Of a stretch of DNA of 64,000 nt, positions 17,476-26,006 are shown one piece after another. Location: assembly GCA_014804675.1 (NCBI GenBank), contig JAAUZH010000013.1, positions 128,733 through 192,732 on the forward strand, given 5' to 3'. Under the pieces are notes generated by a model. It was not told where the DNA came from. It saw nothing but the letters and a program-made list of their open reading frames with translations, and ran no database searches. A program made the translations under genes and the position numbers. This DNA comes from Lachnospiraceae bacterium (GTDB taxonomy: Bacteria > Bacillota > Clostridia > Lachnospirales > Lachnospiraceae). How positions within the stretch are numbered: the stretch's first letter is position 1; each line of letters begins with the position of its first letter.

Positions 17476-18796
17476 AATCCATCACCTCAATGCTTTTGTA
17501 TTTTTCTCTGATTATATCAACTCGCTTTTTCTGCTCCTTTGTCATGCCGAATCCCATGAATCGGCATATATGGTCATTTTTCAGTATGCAGTAGCACATA
17601 CGCTTCCAGCTGGGTATGTCCCTGGAAGATTTGATATTATCCGTATCATCCGGAATCTTCCCCTGAAACACGATTCTGGATTTTTTATTCAGCGTATAAT
17701 TGGAAACACCGTTTCTCTGAATCTGATATCCGTTTTCCTGCAGTTCCTTTATTGTCTCCTCATCCAGTCCTCCTCCCGTTTTGTGCCAGAATTCAATGGA
17801 AGTGTTGAATTTCTTCACATAATTGTTTCGAAGCCTGGCGGGAAGGGTGTCTAACAGGAACCTTGTATAGGACTCCCATGTATGCCCCTCTGGCAGCGTA
17901 ATGTTCCGATAGCCCATTGCTTTTGTTTTAGCATAAATGCTTGCAAAATTGGCGCCTCTCACTCTCCCCACCAGCTTTACCCAGATTTCCGGATCAATGA
18001 CCCGGTAAAGGTTTAAGGAATCCTTGGAATAATCATTAAAGGGAGAGGCAACCCGCATCTGCGTTACTCTCAGCCCTGCCTTATAGTAAAGGTCATATAA
18101 TCGGTTATAATCATAATCAAACAAATAATGGGCATGCCATACATCGTTTAAGGTCCAGTCATATAAGGGCGAAGCACACCATACATCCTTAAACTGATTG
18201 CTGATCCAGCATTCCCCTTTATAACCATACTTTCTATTCAGGAAACCGCTGTATCGCTGCAAGGATTCATCCGCCCGCATTCCTAACAGGCATACGGTGC
18301 TTTTCCCACCATGGGAAATTCGATACCACCTTCCAAACTGTTTTGCCAGATCCTCCTGATGCATTCGGTAACGGTATGTAGTAATTGGATTGTTTTTCAT
18401 GTGAATGACATATTCCTTTTGGGGCATAGGTCTGACCCAGCATTCCTCCTTTGTATCATCCCAGGGGTACCAATACATTTCATAGCTGCTCAATGCTGTT
18501 CTTGTTGCCATGGGAAGGCATACCCAATATGGCTCCACATCATTTTTGATTCGCTCAAAGGTCCTCTCGATATATTCCGAAGTCACCGTATACTGTGCCT
18601 CAAAGTCCTGATGAAATACTCCGATTTTTTTATCCGGATAATACTTTTTCTGAAAATCCAGTACAAGATTCAAAAGAAGCCCGCTATCCTTTCCTCCGGA
18701 AAAGGAAACATAAATATTGTCAAATTCTTGGAAAATGAATTTCAGCCGTTTTTGTACCTCTTCGTACACATTCTGCTTCAGATAATCCCGCTTCAT
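17462..18796 (-). CDS. IbrA-like phosphoadenosine phosphosulfate reductase-family (DUF3440) protein
   Basis: A 444-residue protein with the PP-loop ATP pyrophosphatase motif SFSGGKDSGLLLNLV near residue 35, followed by the adenylyl-sulfate reductase-like core and a C-terminal DUF3440 region (GKIPDDTDNIKSSRDIPSWKR). It lacks the reductase ECGLH catalytic Cys motif, so it is more likely a nucleotide-activating enzyme than a sulfate reductase. It is encoded with an IbrB-like ParB protein, forming a two-gene module. Related PP-loop proteins (DndC) work in DNA phosphorothioation, so a nucleic-acid target is conceivable but not shown. Confidence 0.78.
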   Translation of the reverse strand: MKRDYLKQNVYEEVQKRLKFIFQEFDNIYVSFSGGKDSGLLLNLVLDFQKKYYPDKKIGVFHQDFEAQYTVTSEYIERTFERIKNDVEPYWVCLPMATRTALSSYEMYWYPWDDTKEECWVRPMPQKEYVIHMKNNPITTYRYRMHQEDLAKQFGRWYRISHGGKSTVCLLGMRADESLQRYSGFLNRKYGYKGECWISNQFKDVWCASPLYDWTLNDVWHAHYLFDYDYNRLYDLYYKAGLRVTQMRVASPFNDYSKDSLNLYRVIDPEIWVKLVGRVRGANFASIYAKTKAMGYRNITLPEGHTWESYTRFLLDTLPARLRNNYVKKFNTSIEFWHKTGGGLDEETIKELQENGYQIQRNGVSNYTLNKKSRIVFQGKIPDDTDNIKSSRDIPSWKRMCYCILKNDHICRFMGFGMTKEQKKRVDIIREKYKSIEVMDYGIQ

Positions 18797-18850
18797 TTAA
18801 TATGTCACTCCGTTTTAGTTTTTCCATTTTTTTCCAAATGTTCAGTTATA

Positions 18851-18879
18851 AATTTAACATAATATGGGAGTAATTTCAA
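18851..18879 (-). promoter_or_regulatory. Candidate promoter of the ibrA/ibrB-like pair
   Basis: TTGAAA (18874-18879), 17 nt, TAAATT (18851-18856) on the minus strand, about 55 nt before the start codon. It lies just after the tsf terminator. Confidence 0.5.
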
Positions 18880-18904
18880 TATTATTTGGGGAAATGGATA
18901 ACAT

Positions 18905-18955
18905 AATAAAAACCCCTGCAAATGGCATTCTCACACCACTGCAAGGGGTTCAATT
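18905..18955 (-). terminator. Terminator of rpsB-tsf
   Basis: On the minus strand AACCCCTTGCA pairs with TGCAGGGGTT (one bulged base) around a 19-nt loop, followed by a TTTTTATT tract. It lies 140 nt after the tsf stop. Confidence 0.7.
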
Positions 18956-18996
18956 TCCAAATAATGAAGCAAATTTCACTTATGCATCATGCGACT

Positions 18997-19096
18997 GTTG
19001 CTAACCTCACCTTCGTCTTTCAGACTTAATTCGCTAAGCAACGCTGCATAGCTTCCAACTACGGTTCACCTGCATCCTGCGGACTTGATTCACCTA
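18997..19096 (-). repeat. Two imperfect ~40-nt direct repeats in the tsf 3' region
   Basis: Read on the minus strand, 19096-19055 and 19038-18998 share the pattern GNGAAT(C/T)AAGTC(C/T)G-A-GA-G-AGGTGA, matching at about 24 of 32 positions in the best-aligned part. The second copy is bounded by GTTGCT and AGCAAC, which can pair. The first copy overlaps the tsf stop codon. The purpose is unknown; it may be a small intergenic repeat family. Confidence 0.5.
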
Positions 19097-20032
19097 GTTG
19101 CCTGCCATCTGTGCCGCAACCTCAGCCGCAAAATCCTCTTCCTTCTTTTCAATACCTTCACCGGTCTCAAAACGAACAAATTTCACAACCTTCAGATCCG
19201 CATTGTTTTCTTTTCCAACCTGTGCAATGTACTGACCTACTGTCTGCTTGCCATCTTCAGCCTTTACATATACCTGGTCTACCAGACAGATTTCCTTTAA
19301 TTCTTTCTTGATACGTCCTTCTATCATACCTTCGATAACCACTTCCGGTTTCTGGGATTCTTTTGGATCGTTCATAATCTGTGCTCTTAAGATTTCTTTT
19401 TCATGCTCTACATAGTCAGCGCTGATTTCCTCTTTGGAAACATACTTTGGATATAAAGCTGCAACCTGCATTGCAACATTGGTAAGCGCTTCCTTCACTG
19501 CATCGTTCACTACGTCTGTTTCAGCTTCTACGATAACACCGATTCTGCCACCGCCATGTGTATAAGAAACAACACATCCGTTAGCAGCTTCTACCTTGGC
19601 AAATCTTCTGATTGTCAGGTTTTCACCGATAACCGCAACTTTTTCTACCAAAGCGTCTTTTACTGTTTTGGAAGAATCTGCATTCCAGCTTTCAGCCAGA
19701 AAAGCATCAATATCTGCCGCACTTGTTGCAAGTGCCTGATCTGCCACTGCTGCTACGAATTTCTGGAATTCTTCATTTTTGGCAACGAAGTCCGTTTCAG
19801 AGTTTACTTCAACGACTGCTGCTGTCTTATCATCCTTTACTACAACCTTGCAAAGACCTTCTGCTGCAATTCTTCCTGCTTTCTTTTCAGCCTTTGCCTG
19901 TCCGTTCTTTCTTAAAAATTCTACTGCTGCATCCATGTCACCATTGGTTTCTGTAAGAGCCTTCTTACAGTCCATCATGCCTGCACCAGTCATTTCTCTT
20001 AATTCTTTTACCATTGCTGCTGTAATAGCCAT
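19094..20032 (-). CDS. tsf: Translation elongation factor Ts
   Basis: A 312-residue nucleotide exchange factor for EF-Tu. The conserved N-terminal motif LREMTGAGMMDCKKALTE and the TDFVAKNEEF segment, which contacts EF-Tu, are intact. The start at 20032 (MAITAAMVKEL) is set by GGAGG 7 nt upstream. It follows rpsB after 28 nt in the usual rpsB-tsf operon and ends before two direct repeats and a terminator. Confidence 0.97.
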   Translation of the reverse strand: MAITAAMVKELREMTGAGMMDCKKALTETNGDMDAAVEFLRKNGQAKAEKKAGRIAAEGLCKVVVKDDKTAAVVEVNSETDFVAKNEEFQKFVAAVADQALATSAADIDAFLAESWNADSSKTVKDALVEKVAVIGENLTIRRFAKVEAANGCVVSYTHGGGRIGVIVEAETDVVNDAVKEALTNVAMQVAALYPKYVSKEEISADYVEHEKEILRAQIMNDPKESQKPEVVIEGMIEGRIKKELKEICLVDQVYVKAEDGKQTVGQYIAQVGKENNADLKVVKFVRFETGEGIEKKEEDFAAEVAAQMAGN

Positions 20033-20060
20033 GTTTCTTTCCTCCAACTAATCAAAATTC

Positions 20061-20822
20061 TTATGCTTCTACGGTTTCTTCTTCTGTTTCAGCCGCTTCT
20101 TCAAAAGCTTCTTCTGCTTCTTCGGAAACTTCTCCGATTTCACCCTGATTTGCCTCGATTACAGCATCTGCCATTTTAGCTACGATTAATTTTACAGCGC
20201 GGATTGCATCGTCATTGCCTGGAATTACAAAATCAAGCTCTTCCGGATCGCAGTTTGTATCAGCAATACCGATTAAAGTAATTCCAAGAGAATGTGCTTC
20301 CTGAATACAGATTCTTTCTTTCTTAGGATCTACTACGAAGATTGCATCCGGCACTCTTTTCATATTTTTAATTCCGCCTAAGTTCTTTTCCAGCTTTTCC
20401 CATTCTTTCTTTAATGCGATAACTTCTTTCTTAGGAAGAACATCAAAGGTTCCGTCTTCGGACATTGTTTCAATTGCTTTTAATCTTTCAATTCTGCTCT
20501 GGATCGTCTTAAAGTTGGTAAGCATACCGCCCAGCCATCTTTCGTTTACATAATACATTCCGCAGCGTTCTGCTTCGGTCTTAACAGCATCCTGAGCCTG
20601 TTTTTTTGTACCTACAAAAAGAATAGTTCCGCCTGCTGCAACGATTTGCGATACTGCATCATAAGCCTCATCCACTTTTCCTACAGATGTCTGCAGGTCG
20701 ATAATGTGGATACCATTTCTTTCTGTGTAGATGTATGGAGCCATTTTAGGATTCCATCTTCTTGTCTGATGTCCAAAATGAACACCTGCTTCTAATAATT
20801 GTTTCATTGAAATAACGCTCAT
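20061..20822 (-). CDS. rpsB: 30S ribosomal protein S2
   Basis: A 253-residue small-subunit protein. The family start [22 protein letters not shown], the central [12 protein letters not shown] and the [22 protein letters not shown] region are all present. The start at 20822 (MSVISMKQ) follows GGAGG at 8 nt. The acidic tail is longer than in B. subtilis. It has its own promoter and a structured leader and is the first gene after the fla/che operon, as in B. subtilis. Confidence 0.97.
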   Translation of the reverse strand: MSVISMKQLLEAGVHFGHQTRRWNPKMAPYIYTERNGIHIIDLQTSVGKVDEAYDAVSQIVAAGGTILFVGTKKQAQDAVKTEAERCGMYYVNERWLGGMLTNFKTIQSRIERLKAIETMSEDGTFDVLPKKEVIALKKEWEKLEKNLGGIKNMKRVPDAIFVVDPKKERICIQEAHSLGITLIGIADTNCDPEELDFVIPGNDDAIRAVKLIVAKMADAVIEANQGEIGEVSEEAEEAFEEAAETEEETVEA

Positions 20823-20850
20823 TTTCTTTACCTCCATTTGGTTTTGCTTC

Positions 20851-20912
20851 CCCATAGTTCCTATTCTCTGCCACTTCTGCGTTCAAGAAGCACCGGCATG
20901 TTTCCCTATGGG
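20851..20912 (-). promoter_or_regulatory. Structured rpsB leader, possible S2 autoregulatory element
   Basis: In the rpsB 5' UTR, minus strand, CCCATAG and CTATGGG form an outer 7-bp helix that encloses an inner stem GCC-GGTGCTTCT/AGAAGTGGC. It lies between the promoter and the ribosome binding site. S2 represses its own operon in other bacteria, but this structure is only an inferred candidate. On the plus strand the same hairpin is followed by a T-run, so it could also stop transcription coming from the opposite direction. Confidence 0.45.
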
Positions 20913-20935
20913 TGTTTTTTTGTCACAACGAATAG

Positions 20936-20964
20936 ATTATATCATGAAAGAACAAAGAAGGCAA
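20936..20964 (-). promoter_or_regulatory. Sigma-A promoter of rpsB-tsf
   Basis: TTGCCT (20959-20964), 17-nt spacer, perfect TATAAT (20936-20941) on the minus strand, giving a leader of about 105 nt. Confidence 0.75.
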
Positions 20965-21007
20965 GCCTCATTTCAAGCTTTCCTCTTTCTCTGCCCTCCG
21001 CAATCCC

Positions 21008-21667
21008 TTACGGCTTTTGAATCAATAATTTTGCAATTTCCTCCATAGTAGCGCCTTCCGGAATTTCATGCTTTCCTGTACAAATCTTTCTATCGTATCC
21101 GCCGCTGCACAAGAAACGGTCAAATTCTGCCGCATCTGCCACAAGACCGGCATTTGCTGCTTTTCTGGCTACGCTAAGGGAACCATCACCGGAGCGAACC
21201 TCTAACAGAATGCTCTTTTTGGTTTCCACGGACGAATCGTTTTCCTTTTCTTCCGGCTGCTCTTGCAGTTCTTCTTCCAAAGCTCCAGCATCATCCTTCA
21301 CGCTATCCTCGGACTTTTCAATGCTGCTTCCAAAACCGCCTTCTTCCTGTTTGTTCTCCTTTGCATCCGTTTTCGAAACGCTTTCCTCTTCTGCTTTTCC
21401 TGTATCTTTGCTGTCCGTTGGTGTCTGTCCGTCTGCTGCATCATTGCCGCTGACTTTGCTTTCCTCTTCTTTTGTTTTTTTCGTTTCTTTCTCTTCGGAA
21501 GCTTCTGCTAAGCTTTTAAATTCCTCTACCATACCAAGCTCTGCAGCCCGTTTCTTTATCTCTTCATCGGACATGCTTCCTTTTCCGTGGGATAAGGATA
21601 TACCTAAAATCAAGGCGGTTACTACAATACCCGTTCCCAAACCTCTTAAGTAGTATTTCAGTTTCAT
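21008..21667 (-). CDS. Membrane-anchored protein with MltG/YceG-like C-terminal segment
   Basis: A 219-residue protein with an N-terminal transmembrane anchor (LRGLGTGIVVTALILGISL), a Lys/Glu/Ser-rich extracytoplasmic linker (about 50-150) and a short conserved end. The end, GDGSLSVARKAANAGLVADA...FLCSGGYDRKICTGKHEIPEGATMEEIAKLL, matches the LysM-like start of the endolytic transglycosylase MltG. The catalytic MltG domain is absent, so it is probably a peptidoglycan-binding or regulatory protein. AAGGGG 8 nt upstream favours the ATG at 21667 over 21673. It is the last gene of the fla/che run. Confidence 0.6.
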   Translation of the reverse strand: MKLKYYLRGLGTGIVVTALILGISLSHGKGSMSDEEIKKRAAELGMVEEFKSLAEASEEKETKKTKEEESKVSGNDAADGQTPTDSKDTGKAEEESVSKTDAKENKQEEGGFGSSIEKSEDSVKDDAGALEEELQEQPEEKENDSSVETKKSILLEVRSGDGSLSVARKAANAGLVADAAEFDRFLCSGGYDRKICTGKHEIPEGATMEEIAKLLIQKP

Positions 21668-21669
21668 GG

Positions 21670-22419
21670 TCATATCCCCTTATACAAATCAATTACTAAA
21701 TTCACTTCGCCTACACCAAGTCCCAGTTCTTTTGCAATTGCCATATTGGATTTTCCCATGTCATAGAGCTCCAATATCTTTTCGTTGCTGTTCTTATTGT
21801 CACTGCCTTCAAATTGAATGGAAATCTTAGATTCTTTTTCCTCCTTATTCCTCTTAGGAGGATTTTTCTTTCTTTCCTTTATCGGAGTCAGGCTTGAAAA
21901 ATCAATCACATCAAGAGGCTCAAATTCAAATGCCTCTGTTTCTTCCTCTTCCTGCCCCTCCTGAACCTGTAAAGTGGTTTCCACTTTTTTAGCTGTATCC
22001 TCCAGCACCTGAACGGTTTTTTCGGCTTCCTTTGCAGTCTGGCTTACTTCCACTACCGTTTCTTTTAAGTTTTCATGCTTGCTGTTCAGCATATCATAAA
22101 GGAACATGACTTCCTTATGATTTTTATTGATATCTTCTATAACCGTTTCCGCATATTCGGATACGGCAATGATTTTTTCATTTGTAACCTTCTCTAAGGA
22201 GCGCTCTGTTTTTTCCATTCCATAAGATATGGTTTCTTCCTGCATCTCCTCCAGCTTCGCCTTTGCACCTGATATTTCCTCTTCCACCAGTGCTGTCACC
22301 ATCTCTTGAACAGCCTCTTTATCCGGCTCTCCTGCTTCCTTCTGTTTATCCGGCAGCAAAAAACTAATAATGCATAATGCGATACCTGCCAGACATAATA
22401 CGATTTCTATCACTGTCAT
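21670..22419 (-). CDS. DUF6115 membrane coiled-coil protein, SwrB-position
   Basis: A 249-residue protein with one N-terminal transmembrane helix (EIVLCLAGIALCIISFLL), a long coiled coil (about 35-150), a Lys-rich linker and a C-terminal HTH-like motif (KILELYDMGKSNMAIAKELGLGVGEVNLVIDL). It occupies the place between the flagellar sigma factor region and rpsB where B. subtilis has swrB, with the same layout of anchor, coiled coil and small C-terminal domain. SwrB aids assembly of the flagellar switch and export apparatus. A similar role is inferred from position and architecture. Confidence 0.6.
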   Translation of the reverse strand: MTVIEIVLCLAGIALCIISFLLPDKQKEAGEPDKEAVQEMVTALVEEEISGAKAKLEEMQEETISYGMEKTERSLEKVTNEKIIAVSEYAETVIEDINKNHKEVMFLYDMLNSKHENLKETVVEVSQTAKEAEKTVQVLEDTAKKVETTLQVQEGQEEEETEAFEFEPLDVIDFSSLTPIKERKKNPPKRNKEEKESKISIQFEGSDNKNSNEKILELYDMGKSNMAIAKELGLGVGEVNLVIDLYKGI

Positions 22420-22447
22420 ATTTCCTTCTCCTTGCGGTCTTATGCCA

Positions 22448-22768
22448 TCAGACGCTCATGTCAAAATGGCCCCCTTCTTTTTTTCGCATCCTATCCTTTG
22501 CCTTCGCTTCACTCTGTCCCGGACGCCTTTTTCCACCGTCTCCGGCATATGTTCCGTTCCCCTTTTCTTTTGCATCGGAATTGTCGCCCTTTTTGTCAGC
22601 ATTATCCGCAGTCCTTACATTGCTTAACTGAAGCTTAAATTCCTTCTCCATCTTCATTTGAAAATTGCCCTGGTCAACAGCGCCCTTATTGTCCTCATTC
22701 TGCTTCATGGTAGTAAAATCCTGAGTCCTTTGCACCGTTGCATTAAACATAATAGGAGTAATTGCCAT
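22448..22768 (-). CDS. Small flagellar-operon protein of unknown function
   Basis: A 106-residue hydrophilic protein. The start at 22768 (MAITPIMFNATVQRTQD) is preferred, with AGGTG 6 nt upstream. The first 60 residues look conserved and possibly helical, while the rest is Gly/Lys/Asp-rich and probably disordered. Tight spacing (15 nt after the fapA stop) shows it is co-transcribed. I do not recognise a family. Confidence 0.55.
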   Translation of the reverse strand: MAITPIMFNATVQRTQDFTTMKQNEDNKGAVDQGNFQMKMEKEFKLQLSNVRTADNADKKGDNSDAKEKGNGTYAGDGGKRRPGQSEAKAKDRMRKKEGGHFDMSV

Positions 22769-22783
22769 ACCACTCACCTCTTT

Positions 22784-24373
22784 CTATAAAGCCGCTACAC
22801 GGACATCTCCCTGATCCTTCACAAGCCTGCAGTACTGTAACGTATTCTTTACCACCATGGTTGCTTCGGATATCGTTACCTTTGTTCCTGCATACAGAGA
22901 ATCCTTTACACAGATGCAGGCATTTTCCTTATGCTCCAGAATCGATTCCAGCCCTGCATATTCCGCCTGGACTTCTGCAAATCTTTTCTGCTTCTTTTTC
23001 GTATCCAATGCCAACGACTGTATATATCTCATCTGGGCATCCTCCAGTTGCTCGCCCATTTTCATCTTTTGAGCCGCATTGGTAAGAATCGGCCTTGTCT
23101 TTTGAATGCTTTGCTGAATCGACAGCATTTCATCCTGCAATTTCTGATGCCGGGCTTTGATTTCAGGATCCACTCCTACTTCCACATAGGTATCCGTACC
23201 CATGGAAGAACCCAATGTACGACAGGATATCCGGTTGATAGCTCTTACAAACCCTCCCATAATAAATCCTTTTCTTCCATCTACGTTAACTTCTGTTTTA
23301 GCCGTTACCGTACTGTGGAGTATGGAGTTTGCTTCCACATAGTCTTCAGAATTCGCCACTGCATTTTCCAAAAATTTGGTAATAATGCAGCCTCCTGACT
23401 GAAGCTTTCCTTTTCCCATGCCATTCATTCCCCGGTCTATGATAATATCACCCCCGGCAATAATGCTTGCTCCTTCCACAACACCATGGACATGAACATT
23501 GCCTTTTGCCCGGATGGAAAAGCCCGTCTGGACATTTCCATTCACTATCACACTGCCTTCCGACTCAATATTCCCAGTAGCAGGACCTACATTTTCCACC
23601 TCAAATACGTCGGATACGAATACCTTATCATCAACTAAGGAAACATGGCCGTTTACACGGGAATACAGCTCTGTCTTATCCTCCGAAATAGTAATATTTT
23701 TTCCATATTTCAGGGACACTTTCTTCACATCCCTTGGTTTCATGACTTCGCCAAGCAAATTGGTTCCACTTTCTCCCATATCAGGCGGAGTCATCCTGGC
23801 CAAAAGCTCTCCTTCCTTACAATGGTTAATGGTATTTAAGTGAAAAAAATCTACGGAGCCGTCTTCATTTCTCTTAGGCCTTGTATTTAAATCCGTATTA
23901 AAGAAATACTGAATCCTTCCGTCCCTACCATGTACCGGAGGCTTTCCCCTAGCCAATAAAATATCCGTACAATACTGTCTCCGTTTTAAAAATTTCTCTA
24001 TGGCCTCTTCCTCAATGCCATAAACAATTTTTTTCATATGCAGGCAATCGATGATTTCCGACTTATCCATCCTGACACCGCCGGTGCTTGGCGGATAAAA
24101 TCTGGCAACAGCTTCCATATTATCCGGGCTTATGCGAACCATAAAGGTTTCATTTACCGGAGATATTCTTTGGGGAATCAAAGAAAACACCTGTTGTTCT
24201 TTTAACGTGCTAATGACTGCATTCAGCTGTTTCAAATCAAAATTCTCTATTTTCCGTGCATGCAGATATTCCAACAATTCGCTTATGGCAATAGGTTCGC
24301 CATCGTTTGTAGGGGGTACAAGCTTCAATGCAGTTTCCTTTTCCGTTATCATTAATTGAAAACATCCGTTCAT
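22784..24373 (-). CDS. fapA: FapA/DUF342 family flagellar-operon protein
   Basis: A 529-residue cytosolic protein. The N-terminal FapA domain (DGRIQYFFNTDLNTRPKRNEDG, then DFFHLN and GELLARMTPPDMGESGTNLLG) leads to a parallel beta-helix-like middle with repeated GNV-type turns (EGSVIVNGNVQTGFSIRAKG, GVVEGASIIAGGDIIIDRG) and a C-terminal coiled coil. DUF342/FapA proteins are common in fla/che operons and related signalling loci, with polar localisation reported for some. GGAGG is 6 nt before the start. Downstream of fliA. Confidence 0.85.
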   Translation of the reverse strand: MNGCFQLMITEKETALKLVPPTNDGEPIAISELLEYLHARKIENFDLKQLNAVISTLKEQQVFSLIPQRISPVNETFMVRISPDNMEAVARFYPPSTGGVRMDKSEIIDCLHMKKIVYGIEEEAIEKFLKRRQYCTDILLARGKPPVHGRDGRIQYFFNTDLNTRPKRNEDGSVDFFHLNTINHCKEGELLARMTPPDMGESGTNLLGEVMKPRDVKKVSLKYGKNITISEDKTELYSRVNGHVSLVDDKVFVSDVFEVENVGPATGNIESEGSVIVNGNVQTGFSIRAKGNVHVHGVVEGASIIAGGDIIIDRGMNGMGKGKLQSGGCIITKFLENAVANSEDYVEANSILHSTVTAKTEVNVDGRKGFIMGGFVRAINRISCRTLGSSMGTDTYVEVGVDPEIKARHQKLQDEMLSIQQSIQKTRPILTNAAQKMKMGEQLEDAQMRYIQSLALDTKKKQKRFAEVQAEYAGLESILEHKENACICVKDSLYAGTKVTISEATMVVKNTLQYCRLVKDQGDVRVAAL

Positions 24374-24402
24374 CCGCTACCTCCATTCCTTCCATTTATC
24401 CG

Positions 24403-25173
24403 CTATCTGTCTGTTAATATGCCTATATAACTGCCCAATTTCGCCTTCATCTTATGAAGAGCCTTTGTATGAAGCTGGGAAATGCGAGATTCCGAAACCT
24501 CCAATATATTGCTGATTTCCTTTAATGTCAAATCCTCATAATAGTAAAGGAGAATGACCTTTTTTTCCTTTTCCGTCAAATTTTCCAGAGAACCCATCAA
24601 CACTTTCTTCAGCTCTTCCTGTAAAGTGGCATCCTCTGGAGAATAGAACTGGCTCGATACCTTTCCCTGTTCATTTGGCACCTCGCTGCCTTGCTCTAAA
24701 TATTCATTTAAGGAAACAAGACCTGTTATCTTCAACTGGGACTGCCATTCCGTCAGCTCCTCTTCCGAAATACCAAGCCCTTGTGCAATTTCCTCATCAG
24801 TAGCGCTTCTTCCTTTCAAAGCCTCTACCTGCTTGATCACTCCATCTATTTTTTTCTGCTTCTGCCTGATAGTTCTTGGAATCCAATCCATCTTGCGAAT
24901 CTGATCCAGAATAGCACCTCTTATGCGCAGGCTTGCATAGGTTTCAAATTTAACCTCTTTTGCATAATCATACTTATCAATGGCATCAATCAGTCCAAAT
25001 ATACCATAACTTACCAAATCTTCATATTCCACGTTATAGCCTAAGTACATGCTCAGCCGTCCTGCCACTATTTTCACAAGGGGTGAATACTCTAATATGA
25101 TTTTTTCTCTAAGCTCCGGCGACTTATCCTTTTCATAATCCGCCCAAAGCTTTTTTCTGCCTGCTTCGTCCAT
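24403..25173 (-). CDS. fliA: Flagellar RNA polymerase sigma factor (sigma-28/SigD, FliA/WhiG family)
   Basis: A 256-residue sigma-70-family factor that directs late flagellar and chemotaxis genes such as flagellin. Region 2 includes YEDLVSYGIFGLIDAIDKYD and FETYASLRIRGAILDQIRKMDWIPR, region 3 follows, and region 4 has LTLKEISNILEVSESRISQLHTKAL, the helix-turn-helix for the -35 element. In B. subtilis the orthologue lies at the end of the fla/che operon, so its level depends on full-length transcription; the position here is equivalent. No anti-sigma FlgM is in the window. Confidence 0.95.
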   Translation of the reverse strand: MDEAGRKKLWADYEKDKSPELREKIILEYSPLVKIVAGRLSMYLGYNVEYEDLVSYGIFGLIDAIDKYDYAKEVKFETYASLRIRGAILDQIRKMDWIPRTIRQKQKKIDGVIKQVEALKGRSATDEEIAQGLGISEEELTEWQSQLKITGLVSLNEYLEQGSEVPNEQGKVSSQFYSPEDATLQEELKKVLMGSLENLTEKEKKVILLYYYEDLTLKEISNILEVSESRISQLHTKALHKMKAKLGSYIGILTDR

Positions 25174-25190
25174 AAGCTTCCCCCTTGAAT

Positions 25191-25502
25191 CTATTCTGCT
25201 TCAGGAACCGGAATGCCGGAAGCATCCTTCCGCTCTTCAGCCGCCTTTTTTTCCATAGCAGCAGCTTCTCGTTCCTCTTCCTCTTTCCGAAGCCTCTCTG
25301 CTTCTTCCTCTTTCAGGGCAATCTCAGTCTGAAACTTATCCAGGATAGCCTTTACGATAAGCCCTGCTATGTAAAAGAGAATTAATACAGCCAAAAGGAT
25401 TACTAACATTGCTTTTACTTCATATCCAATTACGAACGTGATAATACTGGTAATTGCCCCAGCGGCTAATGATATGATTGCGGGTATATTCTTTGTATTC
25501 AT
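25191..25502 (-). CDS. Small membrane protein between cheD and fliA
   Basis: A 103-residue protein with two hydrophobic helices (IPAIISLAAGAITSIITFVIGYEV and MLVILLAVLILFYIAGLIV) and a charged Glu/Lys/Arg-rich C-terminal helix. Its first base overlaps the last base of cheD, so it is translationally coupled. Members of this kind sit at this place in clostridial fla/che operons, but I know no function. Confidence 0.6.
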   Translation of the reverse strand: MNTKNIPAIISLAAGAITSIITFVIGYEVKAMLVILLAVLILFYIAGLIVKAILDKFQTEIALKEEEAERLRKEEEEREAAAMEKKAAEERKDASGIPVPEAE

Positions 25503-25987
25503 TATATGATCACTTCCCCTTTTCCCACTGCCTTAATGAGAAAATCTCCGTTTTCCGGAAAGAATACTACTGTTCTTCCATAGTTTAATCCCGTATCTTC
25601 TGCTAAAATAGGAATATGTAATTCTCTCAGTTTTTTTTTGGTTGCCTCTACATTCCGCTCTCCAACCCTGACTAAATCGCCTTTTCCTCCAACTGCAAAC
25701 ATCTGTGCTCCACCTGCAATCTTAGCGACCATTCGATAAGGACTTGCTCCCTTTAATGACATCTGCCTTACCAATTCGACAATCCCTGTGTCTGCAAACT
25801 TTGAAATATTCGTACTATTTCTAATTTGTGTGCTGTCAGGAAGCATGATATGCGCCAATCCTCCCACTTTGGTAATAGGATCTCTTATTGCAATCCCTAC
25901 ACAAGATCCCAGTCCTAACGTTGTTATGCTGTCAGGACTTATACATACTTTCAAGTCAGCCATTCCAACCTTAATTAGTTCACTCAT
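25502..25987 (-). CDS. cheD: Chemoreceptor glutamine deamidase CheD
   Basis: A 161-residue enzyme that deamidates receptor glutamines and, in B. subtilis-type systems, binds CheC and stimulates its phosphatase activity. The catalytic Cys is in GLGSCVGIAIRD, the His in GGLAHIMLPDS, and the conserved C-terminal pattern is in GERNVEATKKKL. It follows cheC after 19 nt. Confidence 0.94.
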   Translation of the reverse strand: MSELIKVGMADLKVCISPDSITTLGLGSCVGIAIRDPITKVGGLAHIMLPDSTQIRNSTNISKFADTGIVELVRQMSLKGASPYRMVAKIAGGAQMFAVGGKGDLVRVGERNVEATKKKLRELHIPILAEDTGLNYGRTVVFFPENGDFLIKAVGKGEVII

Positions 25988-26006
25988 TTCTCTTCCCTAC
26001 CGTCCA

